Source: Pseudomonas sp. Root562
GTDB lineage: Bacteria; Pseudomonadota; Gammaproteobacteria; Pseudomonadales; Pseudomonadaceae
DNA length: 64,000 nucleotides
Direction of reading: 5' to 3'
Assembly (NCBI RefSeq): GCF_001427125.1
Contig: NZ_LMGK01000023.1
Location: forward strand, 186,220 to 250,219
Every line of letters begins with the position of its first letter. Position 1 is the first letter of the stretch. A program made the translations under genes and the position numbers. This document shows positions 50,411 to 59,975 of this stretch, piece by piece. The notes beneath the pieces were generated by a model. That model worked only from the letters and a program-made list of their open reading frames with translations, had not been told where the DNA came from and searched no databases.

Positions 50411-52795
50411 CTAACTGTCGGCGCTTTCGCCCTGTTGCGAACAGAGCACCCGGCGGTAGAGCGCCACCTGCAAGTCTTCGAATTTCACCGGTTTGCTCAG
50501 GTAATCAATCAACGCACCGGTCGGGCAACGCTCGCGATCCACACCTTGGGCAATCAGGAAAACCGGCAACTGCGAGCAACCCGGCAAAGCGCGGATCTGG
50601 CAGCAGACAGATACGCCGTCCATCGGCTGCAACTCATGATCGAGCAACACGGCATCAACGGTTTCTCGTTGCAGAAAATCCAGCGCGGAGCTGCCGCTGT
50701 CTGCGGTGCGCACCCGAAATCCGAGCTTGAGCAACATGCCACGCATCACCAGTTGATTGACGTGGTTGTGATCGACCAACAGCACCGTGCAGTCCTGCGG
50801 CAGCCGCAGACGCGCAAGATCCGGGGCCTTGGCAGGTGTTGAAGGACGCTCTGTCGCCGGCACTTCGAACTCGACATCGAGCTGGAAGCGACTGCCACGC
50901 CCCGGCTCCGAACGGTGAGTCAGTCGACCGCCAAGCAATTCGACCAGTTGCCGACAGATCGCCAGGCCGACCCCGAGACCACCGTATTCACGGGTCATCG
51001 ATCCGTCGAGCTGGAAAAAGCGCTGGTACATCGTCGCCTCACCCAGATCGGTGAAACCGATACCGGTGTCGATCACCGCAAACGACAACGCCAACCGTTC
51101 GGGCTTGACCGTCTTCCCGGATACCCGCAATGCCAGCCCGCCCACCCGGGTGAACTTGATGGCGTTATCCAGCAGGCATTCCAGGCATTGCGCCAGCTTG
51201 GCGCTGTCACCGTGCAAACGATCAGGCACACCGGGCGCCACATCGACCTTGAAGTCCAGCGACTTGCTCGACGCGTTGCCCTCGAACTGCACACGCAACG
51301 CCTCGACCACGCCGCGCAAACTGAAGGTCGACGGCGTCGCCTTGAGCTTGCCGGCCTGCAACTCGGTCAGGGTCAGGATGCCGTTGACCATGCGCATCAT
51401 TTCGCGCGCCGACCCGGAAGCGGTTTGCTGATACTGCTCCAGCTCCGGGTCCATCTCGACGGTTTGCATCAACTCCAGCGAACCGATCACGCCATTCATC
51501 GGCGTGCGCAACTCGTGGGTCAAGGTCGCGAGGAATTCGTCCTTGAGCTTGTTGCTGTGAGCCAATTGCTGGTTGAGCACTTCAAGCTTTTGCCCCGCGT
51601 CTAACAGGGTTTGCGCCTGCTGTTCGCGCATGGCGTTGATGCGGTCTGCCAGGGCCAGAGACAAAAGCGCCACCTCGATGGCAGAGCCGATCTGGCTGGA
51701 ATACATGGTCAGGAACACGTTCGGCAGATACCCCAGCACCATCATCGTATTGACGATACCGCCGAGCAAAAATGCCGACCAGGCAATGATGAAGTACCGC
51801 GCCACCCGCAACCCGCGCAGCCAGGCAAATATTCCTGCGGCGAAGATGACGACGGTGAAGGTCAATGCCAGCGCTGTGGCCAGACGCAGGGCCAGGGCGT
51901 AACTGGTCATCAGCGACAACCCGACCACCAGCGCACTGAACGCCACCAACGCCAGCAGCATGCGGTCAAGCCAGCGGCTGTGGGTGGCTGTCTGCAGGAA
52001 ACTGCGCGCGAATTGACTGCCGAACAACCCCGCGCAGCCAATGAAAAACGGCGTCGCGGCATTCGCCCACCAGGGATTGTCTGGCCAGAAATACTGCACA
52101 GCCGCGCCATTCACCGACAACTGATAGAGGCCGAACGAAGCGATATAGAAGATGTAGTAGAGGTAACTGGTGTCACGCACGCTGAGGTAAATGAACAGGT
52201 TGTAGACCAGCATGCCCAGCAACACGCCGTAAATCAGCCCCAGCACATAAAGTCGCACAGGCTGCTCTTCGAGGTAGGCGGTGCTCGACCACAACGTGAC
52301 CGGCGCCTGGATCGAACCCTGGCTTTGCAGGCGCAGGTAAACGGTTTGCGTCTGGCCGGGAGTGAAGTCCAGGTTGAACAGGTAGTTGTTCTGGCGAACC
52401 TCACGAGTGGAGAACGGCAAGGCATCGCCCGTCTGCCTGACCAACTGATAGTCGCCGGCAGCATCGGGCAAATACAGATCGAGGTGATCGAGGGGTGGAT
52501 AGGCCAGTTCCAGCAGCCAGGTACGTTGCGCCGACGGGTTGCTCGGACGGTATTGCAGGTCGATCTTCAGCCAGAACACCGAGCGCGAATAACCGGCATT
52601 GAGCGTAGTTTTGTCATGAGGCTGGAAGTGGCCGGCCGCCGCTTGCGCGCGCACCTGGGCAATGCTCGCCTGACCGTCCGCGTCTTCAAACACTTGCAGG
52701 GATTGGCCCAGGGGAAGGCTTTGAGTGAACTCATCGAATTCGACGGCGTTCGCCAAAATGGGCAAACACAACAGCAACATCAGCAAATAGCGCAT
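50411..52795 (-). CDS. ladS: Hybrid sensor histidine kinase LadS
   Basis: A 794-residue inner-membrane sensor. Order: signal peptide, periplasmic 7TMR-DISMED2 domain (to about residue 180), seven TM helices (about 185-385), HisKA with LATLTHELRTPMNGVIGS (phospho-His), HATPase_c with DNAIKF, DTGIGF and GGLGVGLAI, and a receiver with phospho-Asp in VLLDHELQP and Lys in DYLSKPVK. The receiver starts LLVDHNHVN, with His where the second acidic residue usually stands. In P. aeruginosa LadS activates GacS, favouring biofilm. It is next to thiD as in PA3974-PA3975. Confidence 0.93.
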   Translation of the reverse strand: MRYLLMLLLCLPILANAVEFDEFTQSLPLGQSLQVFEDADGQASIAQVRAQAAAGHFQPHDKTTLNAGYSRSVFWLKIDLQYRPSNPSAQRTWLLELAYPPLDHLDLYLPDAAGDYQLVRQTGDALPFSTREVRQNNYLFNLDFTPGQTQTVYLRLQSQGSIQAPVTLWSSTAYLEEQPVRLYVLGLIYGVLLGMLVYNLFIYLSVRDTSYLYYIFYIASFGLYQLSVNGAAVQYFWPDNPWWANAATPFFIGCAGLFGSQFARSFLQTATHSRWLDRMLLALVAFSALVVGLSLMTSYALALRLATALALTFTVVIFAAGIFAWLRGLRVARYFIIAWSAFLLGGIVNTMMVLGYLPNVFLTMYSSQIGSAIEVALLSLALADRINAMREQQAQTLLDAGQKLEVLNQQLAHSNKLKDEFLATLTHELRTPMNGVIGSLELMQTVEMDPELEQYQQTASGSAREMMRMVNGILTLTELQAGKLKATPSTFSLRGVVEALRVQFEGNASSKSLDFKVDVAPGVPDRLHGDSAKLAQCLECLLDNAIKFTRVGGLALRVSGKTVKPERLALSFAVIDTGIGFTDLGEATMYQRFFQLDGSMTREYGGLGVGLAICRQLVELLGGRLTHRSEPGRGSRFQLDVEFEVPATERPSTPAKAPDLARLRLPQDCTVLLVDHNHVNQLVMRGMLLKLGFRVRTADSGSSALDFLQRETVDAVLLDHELQPMDGVSVCCQIRALPGCSQLPVFLIAQGVDRERCPTGALIDYLSKPVKFEDLQVALYRRVLCSQQGESADS

Positions 52796-53016
52796 TTATG
52801 CCCCAGCGTGGCCTGTCCGGTTCTGTCAGGAAGCCCCCCATTCCTTTTGAGTAGACGTAAAACCGGTGTTGCCTGTTATTTGTTTGGATCCACTCTAGCA
52901 TAGCCGCTGATGGCCTTTGAGCACTACAGAAATATTTCCTGCAAAGGCTCTAGAACGGGCGTTCCAGCGAAGATTGTTGAGATAGAGCTGTTGACTTGGT
53001 CAGATACCTATTTGTG

Positions 53017-53131
53017 ACTAGGGAGCTTGCTCCCGCTGGGCTGCGAAGCAGCCCTGAAATATTCTGCCAGCGACACCCTATCGCACAACACTACGACGGC
53101 TGCGCAGCCGAGCGAGAGCAAGCGCTCTCGG
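53017..53131. repeat. REP-type inverted elements upstream of thiD
   Basis: GACTAGGGAGCTTGCTCCCG with CTGGGCTGCGAAGCAGCCCT, and inverted GGCTGCGCAGCCGAGCG. AGAGCAAGCGCTCTCG forms an extra hairpin. They lie in the 389-bp ladS-thiD divergent region. No TPP riboswitch motif was found there. Confidence 0.8.
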
Positions 53132-53184
53132 CAGATTATGTCGCCACACCCGAAAAAAGATGTTTGGTGGTAAGCTCGCGCACC

Positions 53185-53982
53185 ATGAATATCTACAGCT
53201 CTCGCCCCGTTGTCCTCTGTCTCTCCGGCCACGACCCAAGTGGTGGCGCCGGCTTGCAGGCAGATATCGAAGCCCTGCTCGCTCAGGGTTGCCATGCGGC
53301 TCCGGCCGTCACCGCCCTGACCGTGCAAGACACCGTCAATGTCACTGATTTCCGCGTCCTCGACCGTGAGTGGGTATTGGCCCAGGCCAATGCCGTGCTC
53401 AACGACTCCGAAGTGGCGGCCGTCAAACTGGGCATGCTCGGTTCCCTGGAAATGGTCGACACCGTGGTCGAACTGCTTTCAGCGCACCCGCACCTGCCAG
53501 TGGTCTGCGACCCGGTGTTGCGCGCCGGCGGCGGCGGACGACTGGGCAAGGATGAAGTCGGCTACGCCATGCGCGAACGCCTGCTGCCGCTGTCGATCAT
53601 CGCCACCCCTAACCTTCCCGAAGCCCGCATCCTCGCCGAACTGCCTGAAGGCACCGCGGACCAGTGCGCTGAGAAATTGCTGCCGTTCGTCAAACACCTG
53701 CTGATCACCGGCGGTCATGGCGACGAAACTGAAATCCACAATCGCCTGTACACCCGCGACGGTCTGCGCGAAACCTACACCTGCCAGCGTCTGCCGGGCA
53801 GTTATCACGGTTCCGGCTGCACCCTGGCCAGCGCCCTTGCCGGTCGTCTGGCGCAGGGCGAAAACCTCGCGAGTGCCGTACAGACCGCGCTTAACTACAC
53901 ATGGCGCACCCTGCGTGATGCCGAGCAGTTGGGCAAAGGACAGTTTGTGCCGCGTCGCTTGCCCCTGGATTTTTGTTCGTAA
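53185..53982 (+). CDS. thiD: Hydroxymethylpyrimidine/phosphomethylpyrimidine kinase
   Basis: A 265-residue PfkB-like kinase phosphorylating HMP and HMP-P in thiamine synthesis. LCLSGHDPSGGAGLQADIEA opens the substrate site; SYHGSGCTLASALAG is the anion hole with catalytic Asp replaced by Cys as in ThiD. The frame opens at 52996, but the stretch before 53185 is REP sequence, so the ATG at 53185 is used. thiE follows after 32 nt. Confidence 0.96.
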   Translation: MNIYSSRPVVLCLSGHDPSGGAGLQADIEALLAQGCHAAPAVTALTVQDTVNVTDFRVLDREWVLAQANAVLNDSEVAAVKLGMLGSLEMVDTVVELLSAHPHLPVVCDPVLRAGGGGRLGKDEVGYAMRERLLPLSIIATPNLPEARILAELPEGTADQCAEKLLPFVKHLLITGGHGDETEIHNRLYTRDGLRETYTCQRLPGSYHGSGCTLASALAGRLAQGENLASAVQTALNYTWRTLRDAEQLGKGQFVPRRLPLDFCS

Positions 53983-54014
53983 CTTTCAATGAGTACTGCG
54001 CTGAGGCTTGCCTG

Positions 54015-54638
54015 ATGAAACTACGTGGCCTGTACGCCATTACCGACAGCGATCTTCTGCGCGGTAAATTGCTTGAGTACGTGGAGGCGGCGCTGGAAGG
54101 CGGCGTCACCTTGCTGCAGTACCGCGACAAGAGCAACGACGAGGCCCGCCGCCTGCGCGAGGCTGAAGCCTTGCGCAGCCTGTGCGAACGCTACAAGACC
54201 CGGCTGATCATCAATGACGATGCCGAACTGGCCGCTCGCCTGAACGTCGGCGTGCATCTGGGCCAGACCGATGGCCCGTTGTCGCCGACCCGCGCATTGC
54301 TCGGCTCCAAAGCGATCATCGGCTCGACCTGTCACGCGCAAATCGAATTGGCCGAGCAAGCCACAAAAGAGGGCGCCAGTTACGTCGCCTTCGGCCGCTT
54401 CTTCAACTCCAACACCAAACCCGGCGCACCGACCTGCAGCCTCGACCTGCTCGACCAGGCCCGCAAGCAACTGCATCTGCCGATCTGCGCGATCGGCGGG
54501 ATCACCCTGGAAAACGCTGCTCCGCTGGTGGCCCACGGGGCTGATCTGCTGGCCGTAGTGCATGGCCTGTTCGGCGCGGCAAGCACGGCTGAAGTGACCC
54601 GCCGCGCCCGCGCATTCAATGAATTACTGAAAATCTGA
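54015..54638 (+). CDS. thiE: Thiamine-phosphate synthase
   Basis: A 207-residue TIM-barrel enzyme joining HMP-PP and thiazole phosphate. Seen: LYAITDSDLLRG, VTLLQYRDKSND (Gln-Arg pyrophosphate site), RLIINDDAELAARLNVGVHL and CAIGGITLENAAPLVAHGAD. Start at 54015 gives MKLRGLYAITD, the family start. Forms an operon with thiD and hemL. Confidence 0.96.
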   Translation: MKLRGLYAITDSDLLRGKLLEYVEAALEGGVTLLQYRDKSNDEARRLREAEALRSLCERYKTRLIINDDAELAARLNVGVHLGQTDGPLSPTRALLGSKAIIGSTCHAQIELAEQATKEGASYVAFGRFFNSNTKPGAPTCSLDLLDQARKQLHLPICAIGGITLENAAPLVAHGADLLAVVHGLFGAASTAEVTRRARAFNELLKI

Positions 54639-54653
54639 TTTGAGAGTCCACAC

Positions 54654-55937
54654 ATGTCTCGTTCCGAAACCCTGTTTGCCAATGCCCAGAAACACATTCC
54701 CGGTGGCGTGAACTCGCCGGTTCGCGCGTTCAAGAGCGTCGGCGGCACGCCGCTGTTCTTCAAACACGCCGAAGGTGCCTACGTCACGGATGAAGACGAC
54801 AAGCGTTATGTCGATTACGTTGGTTCCTGGGGGCCGATGATTCTCGGCCACAGCCACCCGGACGTGCTCGACGCAGTGCGCAAGCAACTGGAGCACGGCT
54901 TGTCCTATGGCGCGCCGACCGAGATGGAAACCCAGATGGCTGATCTGGTCTGCTCCCTTGTGCCGTCGATGGAAATGGTGCGCATGGTCAGCTCCGGCAC
55001 CGAAGCGACCATGAGTGCGATTCGTCTGGCCCGTGGTTTTACCGGTCGTGACAGCATCATCAAATTCGAAGGCTGCTACCACGGCCACTCCGACAGCCTG
55101 CTGGTCAAGGCCGGTTCCGGCGCATTGACTCAAGGCGTGCCGAGCTCGGCCGGTGTGCCGGCAGCGTTCGCCAAACACACCCTGACCCTGCCGTTCAACG
55201 ACATCGATGCCGTTGAGGCCATGCTCGCCGAAGTCGGCCAGGACGTGGCGTGCATCATCGTCGAGCCTGTGGCCGGCAACATGAATTGCGTGCCTCCGGC
55301 TCCGGGCTTCCTCGAAGGCCTGCGCAGCCTGTGCGACAAGCACGGCGTAGTGCTGATCTTCGACGAAGTGATGACCGGTTTCCGCGTCGCCCTCGGGGGT
55401 GCCCAGGCTTACTACGGCGTGACGCCGGACCTGACCACCTTCGGCAAGATCATCGGTGGCGGCATGCCCGTGGGTTGCTTTGGCGGCAAGCGCGAGATCA
55501 TGTCGCGCATTGCTCCGCTCGGCCCGGTTTACCAGGCAGGCACGCTGTCGGGTAACCCGCTGGCGATGGCGGCAGGTCTGACGACCCTGCGCCTGATCAG
55601 CCGCCCGGGCTTCCACGCCGAGCTGACCGATTACACCACGCGCCTGCTCGATGGCCTGCAAGTGCGCGCCGATGCCGCGGGGATTCCGTTCGTGACCACC
55701 CAGGCCGGTGGCATGTTCGGTCTGTACTTCAGCGGCGCCGACGACATCGTGACCTTCGATGACGTGATGGCCAGCGACGCCGCCCTGTTCGGCCGCTTCT
55801 TCCATCTGATGCTCGAAGGTGGCGTGTACCTGGCGCCGAGCGCCTTCGAAGCAGGCTTCACCTCGATCGCCCACGGCGAAACCGAATTGAAGCTGACACT
55901 GGATGCCGCCGAGCGCGCATTTGCTGCGTTGAAGTAA
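54654..55937 (+). CDS. hemL: Glutamate-1-semialdehyde 2,1-aminomutase
   Basis: A 427-residue PLP enzyme making 5-aminolevulinate for heme. HIPGGVNSPVRAFKSVGGTP at the N-terminus, MVSSGTEATMSAIRLARGFT for phosphate binding, LIFDEVMTGFRVALGG, and the PLP Lys in LTTFGKIIGGGMPVGCFGG. Starts 15 nt after thiE. Followed by a strong hairpin at 55948. Confidence 0.97.
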   Translation: MSRSETLFANAQKHIPGGVNSPVRAFKSVGGTPLFFKHAEGAYVTDEDDKRYVDYVGSWGPMILGHSHPDVLDAVRKQLEHGLSYGAPTEMETQMADLVCSLVPSMEMVRMVSSGTEATMSAIRLARGFTGRDSIIKFEGCYHGHSDSLLVKAGSGALTQGVPSSAGVPAAFAKHTLTLPFNDIDAVEAMLAEVGQDVACIIVEPVAGNMNCVPPAPGFLEGLRSLCDKHGVVLIFDEVMTGFRVALGGAQAYYGVTPDLTTFGKIIGGGMPVGCFGGKREIMSRIAPLGPVYQAGTLSGNPLAMAAGLTTLRLISRPGFHAELTDYTTRLLDGLQVRADAAGIPFVTTQAGGMFGLYFSGADDIVTFDDVMASDAALFGRFFHLMLEGGVYLAPSAFEAGFTSIAHGETELKLTLDAAERAFAALK

Positions 55938-55947
55938 CATTGTCGTA

Positions 55948-55978
55948 CTGACGCCGGCCAATGCCGGCGTCAGCTTTC
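55948..55978 (+). terminator. Terminator-like hairpin after hemL
   Basis: CTGACGCCGGC-CAAT-GCCGGCGTCAG, a perfect 11-bp stem, is followed by CTTTC. The T-tract is short, but the position 11 nt after the hemL stop supports termination of thiDE-hemL. Confidence 0.7.
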
Positions 55979-56161
55979 ACCTGCACTCCTGCCCTTTTGC
56001 CTGCTCATCTGCTAATAATCCCCCGCAAGTGGGCGATATATTCCCCGCGCAGCAGAAAAACGAGTAAAGACTTTGTAAGGTTGGCCCTGCTTATTTCATA
56101 ATGCGCGCTTATTGGATCCCCTCGATGGGTCCGCGCGCCCTTCAGAGGTAAGTCGATTCCC

Positions 56162-56716
56162 ATGAACCGCACCGGCCGCGCCCTTTCACTGGGCTGCCTG
56201 TTGCTCCTTCAGCCCCTGCTCGCGCTCGCACAAGCAGGCGGTAACTCGTTGTTAATCCCAGCGATGGGTCGCTGCACCCTCAATACCCAGCCGCAAGACC
56301 TGGCACAGGCACTCGCTGCCTGCCAAAAGGCGTCGGATGAAGGGGATGCGCAAGCGCAATACGAGTTGGGTGAATTCTATTACGAAGGCAAAACCGCGCC
56401 GCGCGACCTCAACCAAGCCCTGAGCTATTTCGAAAAGGCCTCATTGCAAGGCCACGCTCAGGCGCAATTCAAACTTGGCAGCATGTTCTTCCATGGCGAA
56501 GGCGTACCGGCCAACAACGTCCAGGCCTACATCCTGCTGAAAATGGCGGCGGTCAACGGCGCTGAAGAGGCTCTGGACACCGCTGACGAAGTCACCGAAA
56601 AAATGCCCCGCGAAGAACTGGAAGTCGCGACCCAGGTGCTTGGGCAAATATTCCGTAAATACTTGATGGAATTGCAGAGCGCCGACGGGCGTACACCGTT
56701 CGCGCCACTGCCCTGA
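56162..56716 (+). CDS. Exported Sel1/TPR-repeat protein
   Basis: A 184-residue protein with signal peptide (LGCLLLLQPLLALAQA). Two Sel1-like repeats: GDAQAQYELGEFYYEGKTAP and GHAQAQFKLGSMFFHGEGVP with VQAYILLKMAAVNG. Such repeats mediate protein contacts in the periplasm. Position matches PA3978. Function unknown. Confidence 0.9.
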   Translation: MNRTGRALSLGCLLLLQPLLALAQAGGNSLLIPAMGRCTLNTQPQDLAQALAACQKASDEGDAQAQYELGEFYYEGKTAPRDLNQALSYFEKASLQGHAQAQFKLGSMFFHGEGVPANNVQAYILLKMAAVNGAEEALDTADEVTEKMPREELEVATQVLGQIFRKYLMELQSADGRTPFAPLP

Positions 56717-56735
56717 GCACTGCTGACTGCAAGGT

Positions 56736-56789
56736 AGCTTGTTGTGGCCAGGGAGCTTGTTGTGGCGAGGGAGCTTGTTGTGGCGAGGG
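56736..56789. repeat. 18-bp tandem repeat (3 units) leading into a REP
   Basis: AGCTTGTTGTGGCGAGGG is repeated three times (the first unit with one change), then AGCTTGCTCCCGCTGGG begins a REP. The inverse (GGGAGCAAGCTCCCTCGCCA) lies at about 56899-56925. It seems to be a slippage expansion of the REP edge. Confidence 0.85.
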
Positions 56790-56927
56790 AGCTTGCTCCC
56801 GCTGGGGCGCGAAGCGGCCCTAATCCTGCAATCACACACCGTCTGACACATCGCGCACACCGCGAGTTTCGGCCTTGCGACTGCTGCGCAGCCGAGCGGG
56901 AGCAAGCTCCCTCGCCACAACAAGCCT
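56738..56927. repeat. REP/REPIN region between TPR and DUF1820 genes
   Basis: Inverted REP units (GGGAGCTTGCTCCCGCTGGG and AGCGGGAGCAAGCTCCCTCG) enclose about 90 bp including GGCGCGAAGCGGCCC. It fills the 227-bp gap between the convergent genes. Confidence 0.8.
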
Positions 56928-56943
56928 CGCTAGCTGCTGCTGC

Positions 56944-57273
56944 CTACTTCTCAGGCATCGGCATCGGAAACGGCATGACATTGCCGACCGCGCCGCGGGC
57001 TTCGCTGATTTTCGGCGTGCCCAGGCGCTCGACCTCATCGATACGCACGATCGAATGCATCGGCACAAAGCTGCGCACCACACCTTCGAACTGAGCCTTG
57101 AGCTTTTCTTCGCTCGGATCGACGACCACTTGCGTGCGCTCGCCAAAGACGAATTCTTCCACTTCCAGAAAGCCCCACAGATCACTTTGATAGATCTGCT
57201 TGGCGTACATTTCGAACACCTGGCCCTGGTTAAGGAAAATCACCTTGTAGATTGGAGCTTCACGTTTGGTCAT
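56944..57273 (-). CDS. DUF1820 family protein
   Basis: A 109-residue protein: YKVIFLNQGQVFEMYAKQIY, LWGFLEVEEFVFGERTQVVV and FVPMHSIVRIDEVERLGTPK are strongly conserved DUF1820 stretches. The start at 57273 (MTKREAPIYK) is chosen; the open frame upstream (to 57393) is not family-like. Function unknown. Diverges from miaB, as PA3979 from PA3980. Confidence 0.93.
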   Translation of the reverse strand: MTKREAPIYKVIFLNQGQVFEMYAKQIYQSDLWGFLEVEEFVFGERTQVVVDPSEEKLKAQFEGVVRSFVPMHSIVRIDEVERLGTPKISEARGAVGNVMPFPMPMPEK

Positions 57274-57409
57274 GGTGGGCGAGCAACACATCGGGGGATA
57301 AAAATGAGGGCGCAAACTATAGCATAGCCATCGGACGCGTAGCGGTAGGAACCTGGGTACATGTTCCCTATAATGCGCGGTTCTTTGAATCACGTGATGA
57401 CTCTATTCC

Positions 57410-58738
57410 ATGGCCAAGAAGCTTTACATCGAAACCCACGGTTGCCAGATGAACGAGTACGACAGCTCGCGCATGGTGGATCTGCTGGGCGAACACCAGG
57501 CCCTGGAAGTCACCGCTCGCGCTGAAGACGCGGACGTGATCCTGCTAAACACCTGCTCGATCCGCGAGCGTGCCCAGGACCGCGTTTATTCGCAGCTCGG
57601 CCGTTGGCGCGAACTGAAACTGGCCAACCCGGACATGGTGATCGCCGTCGGCGGTTGCGTGGCCAGCCAGGAAGGCGCGGCGATTCGCGATCGCGCACCG
57701 TACGTCGACGTGGTGTTCGGCCCGCAAACCCTGCACCGCCTGCCGGAAATGATCGACGCCGCGCGCAGCAGCAAACTGCCGCAAGTCGACGTCTCGTTTC
57801 CGGAAATCGAAAAATTCGACCACCTGCCCGAGCCGCGCATCGATGGGCCAAGCGCCTACGTGTCGGTGATGGAAGGTTGCAGCAAGTACTGCACGTTCTG
57901 CGTGGTGCCCTACACCCGCGGTGAAGAAGTCAGCCGGCCGTTCGATGACGTGATCGCCGAGATCATTCACCTGGCCGAAAACGGCGTGCGTGAAGTGACG
58001 TTGCTGGGGCAGAACGTCAATGGTTATCGCGGTGCGACCCATGATGGTCGCCTGGCCGATCTGGCGGAGCTGATCCGCGTGGTCGCCGCGGTCGATGGCA
58101 TCGACCGCATCCGCTACACCACCTCGCATCCGCTGGAATTCTCCGACAGCCTGATCCAGGCCCACGCCGACGTGCCGGAACTGGTCAAACACCTGCACTT
58201 GCCGGTGCAATCGGGTTCGGACCGTATCCTTGCTGCGATGAAGCGCAACCACACCGCGCTGGAATACAAGTCCAAACTGCGCAAGCTGCGCGCCGCCGTG
58301 CCGGGCATCTGCATCAGTTCGGACTTTATCGTTGGCTTCCCCGGTGAAACCGAGAAAGATTTCGAACAAACCATGAAGCTGATTCAGGACGTGGGTTTCG
58401 ACTTTTCCTACTCGTTTGTCTACAGCCAGCGCCCGGGCACACCCGCCGCCGATCTGGCCGACGACACGCCGGAAGAGCTGAAGAAAGAACGCCTGAACGC
58501 CCTGCAACATCGCCTGAACCAGCAGGGTTTCGAAATCAGCCGACAAATGGTCGGCTCGATCCAGCGCATTCTGGTAACCGATTATTCGAAAAAAGACCCT
58601 GGCGAACTGCAGGGCCGGACCGAGAATAACCGTATCGTCAACTTCCGCTGCGACAATCCGACCCTGATCGGCCAGTTCGCCGATGTGCGCATCGATGCGG
58701 CGCAGCCGCACTCACTGCGGGGTTCGCTGCTGCAATAA
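57410..58738 (+). CDS. miaB: tRNA-2-methylthio-N6-dimethylallyladenosine synthase
   Basis: A 442-residue radical-SAM methylthiotransferase. The N-terminal MTTase domain has three Cys (HGCQMNEYD, LNTCSIRER, VGGCVASQ) for the auxiliary cluster; the SAM cluster motif is CSKYCTFCVVPYTRG; a C-terminal TRAM domain binds tRNA. It converts i6A37 to ms2i6A37. Confidence 0.97.
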   Translation: MAKKLYIETHGCQMNEYDSSRMVDLLGEHQALEVTARAEDADVILLNTCSIRERAQDRVYSQLGRWRELKLANPDMVIAVGGCVASQEGAAIRDRAPYVDVVFGPQTLHRLPEMIDAARSSKLPQVDVSFPEIEKFDHLPEPRIDGPSAYVSVMEGCSKYCTFCVVPYTRGEEVSRPFDDVIAEIIHLAENGVREVTLLGQNVNGYRGATHDGRLADLAELIRVVAAVDGIDRIRYTTSHPLEFSDSLIQAHADVPELVKHLHLPVQSGSDRILAAMKRNHTALEYKSKLRKLRAAVPGICISSDFIVGFPGETEKDFEQTMKLIQDVGFDFSYSFVYSQRPGTPAADLADDTPEELKKERLNALQHRLNQQGFEISRQMVGSIQRILVTDYSKKDPGELQGRTENNRIVNFRCDNPTLIGQFADVRIDAAQPHSLRGSLLQ

Positions 58739-58762
58739 CGGTTTTTTGGAAACATTGAGGAT

Positions 58763-58855
58763 CCTGTGGGAGCTGGCTTGCCAGCGATGGCGGTGCAACA
58801 GGCAACAGCTCAGTCGAGGCTGATTGCCTCATCGCTGGCAAGCCAGCTCCCACAG
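58763..58855. repeat. REPIN (two inverted REP units)
   Basis: CCTGTGGGAGCTGGCTTGCC...AGCGATG and its inverse CATCGCTGGCAAGCCAGCTCC...CACAG between miaB and phoH. Confidence 0.92.
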
Positions 58856-58967
58856 TGGACTGCGTTGATCCTGAGAATGGGCTCATCCATTTAAGAGCTT
58901 TCACACCCACGCCTCTGGCGCTATCCTTGAACTCATCACTATTGCCCCAGGGCGGCTAAATACGACC

Positions 58968-59975
58968 TTGAACGCACCCATCGAACCACATCGTTTCATC
59001 CTCGAGCCTTTTGAGGCTCGCCGCTTCGCCAATCTGTGCGGGCAATTCGACGAGCATTTGCGTCTCATCGAACAGCGCCTGACCATCGAGATCCGCAACC
59101 GCGGAAACCAGTTCGAGCTGATCGGCGAGCCAAAGCACACCACCTCCGCGGAAAACCTTCTGCGCCGCCTGTACCGGGAAACCAAGGGTACCGAGCTGTC
59201 GCCGGACATGGTTCACCTGTTCCTGCAGGAGTCCGCCGTCGAAGAGCTGGACAACCACTCGCCCGCCGAAGCCTCCGTCGCCCTGCGCACCAAGAAAGGC
59301 ATGATTCGCCCCCGCGGCTTGAATCAGCTGCGCTATGTGAAGGAAATCCTCGGCAACGACATCAACTTCGGCATTGGTCCGGCCGGTACCGGCAAGACCT
59401 ACCTGGCCGTTGCCTGCGCAGTCGATGCGCTGGAACGCGAACAGATTCGCCGCATCCTGCTGGTGCGTCCGGCGGTTGAGGCGGGTGAAAAACTCGGTTT
59501 CCTGCCAGGCGATCTGTCACAGAAGATCGACCCGTACCTGCGCCCGCTCTACGACGCGCTGTACGAAATGCTCGGCTTCGAATACGTGGCCAAGCTGATC
59601 GAGCGCCAGGTCATTGAAGTCGCGCCGCTGGCTTACATGCGTGGTCGTACGCTGAACAACAGCTTCATCATTCTCGACGAGAGCCAGAACACCACGGTCG
59701 AGCAGATGAAAATGTTCCTGACCCGGATCGGATTCGGCTCCACCGCGGTCATCACCGGCGACATCACTCAGGTCGACCTGCCCCGCGGCACCAAGTCCGG
59801 TCTGCACCACGTGATTGAAGTGCTCAAGGATGTGCCGGGCATCAGCTTCACCCACTTCCAGCCCAAGGACGTCGTGCGCCATCCGCTGGTGCAGCGGATT
59901 GTCGAAGCCTACGAGCGTTTCGAAACCAAAGCGGCCGACGATGCAGCCGCCAGGGAAAGCCGCCGCGATGCTTGA
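58968..59975 (+). CDS. ybeZ: PhoH-like ATPase (YbeZ)
   Basis: A 335-residue protein read from a TTG start, which gives the conserved NAPIEPHRFILEPFEARRF. ATPase motifs: Walker A GIGPAGTGKTYLAVACAV and Walker B FIILDESQNTTVEQMK. In E. coli YbeZ partners YbeY in rRNA processing. The gene overlaps ybeY by 8 nt. Confidence 0.95.
   Translation: MNAPIEPHRFILEPFEARRFANLCGQFDEHLRLIEQRLTIEIRNRGNQFELIGEPKHTTSAENLLRRLYRETKGTELSPDMVHLFLQESAVEELDNHSPAEASVALRTKKGMIRPRGLNQLRYVKEILGNDINFGIGPAGTGKTYLAVACAVDALEREQIRRILLVRPAVEAGEKLGFLPGDLSQKIDPYLRPLYDALYEMLGFEYVAKLIERQVIEVAPLAYMRGRTLNNSFIILDESQNTTVEQMKMFLTRIGFGSTAVITGDITQVDLPRGTKSGLHHVIEVLKDVPGISFTHFQPKDVVRHPLVQRIVEAYERFETKAADDAAARESRRDA

Noticed and set aside
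52796..53184. TPP riboswitch before thiD
   Set aside because: No CUGAGA-type thi box; the hairpins there are REP elements.
54624..55961. 445-codon minus-strand frame opposite hemL
   Set aside because: His/Gly/Gln-rich composition is typical of an antisense shadow; hemL is certain on the plus strand.
56736..56927. CRISPR-like spacing of short repeats
   Set aside because: Units are directly adjacent without unique spacers and belong to a REP element.
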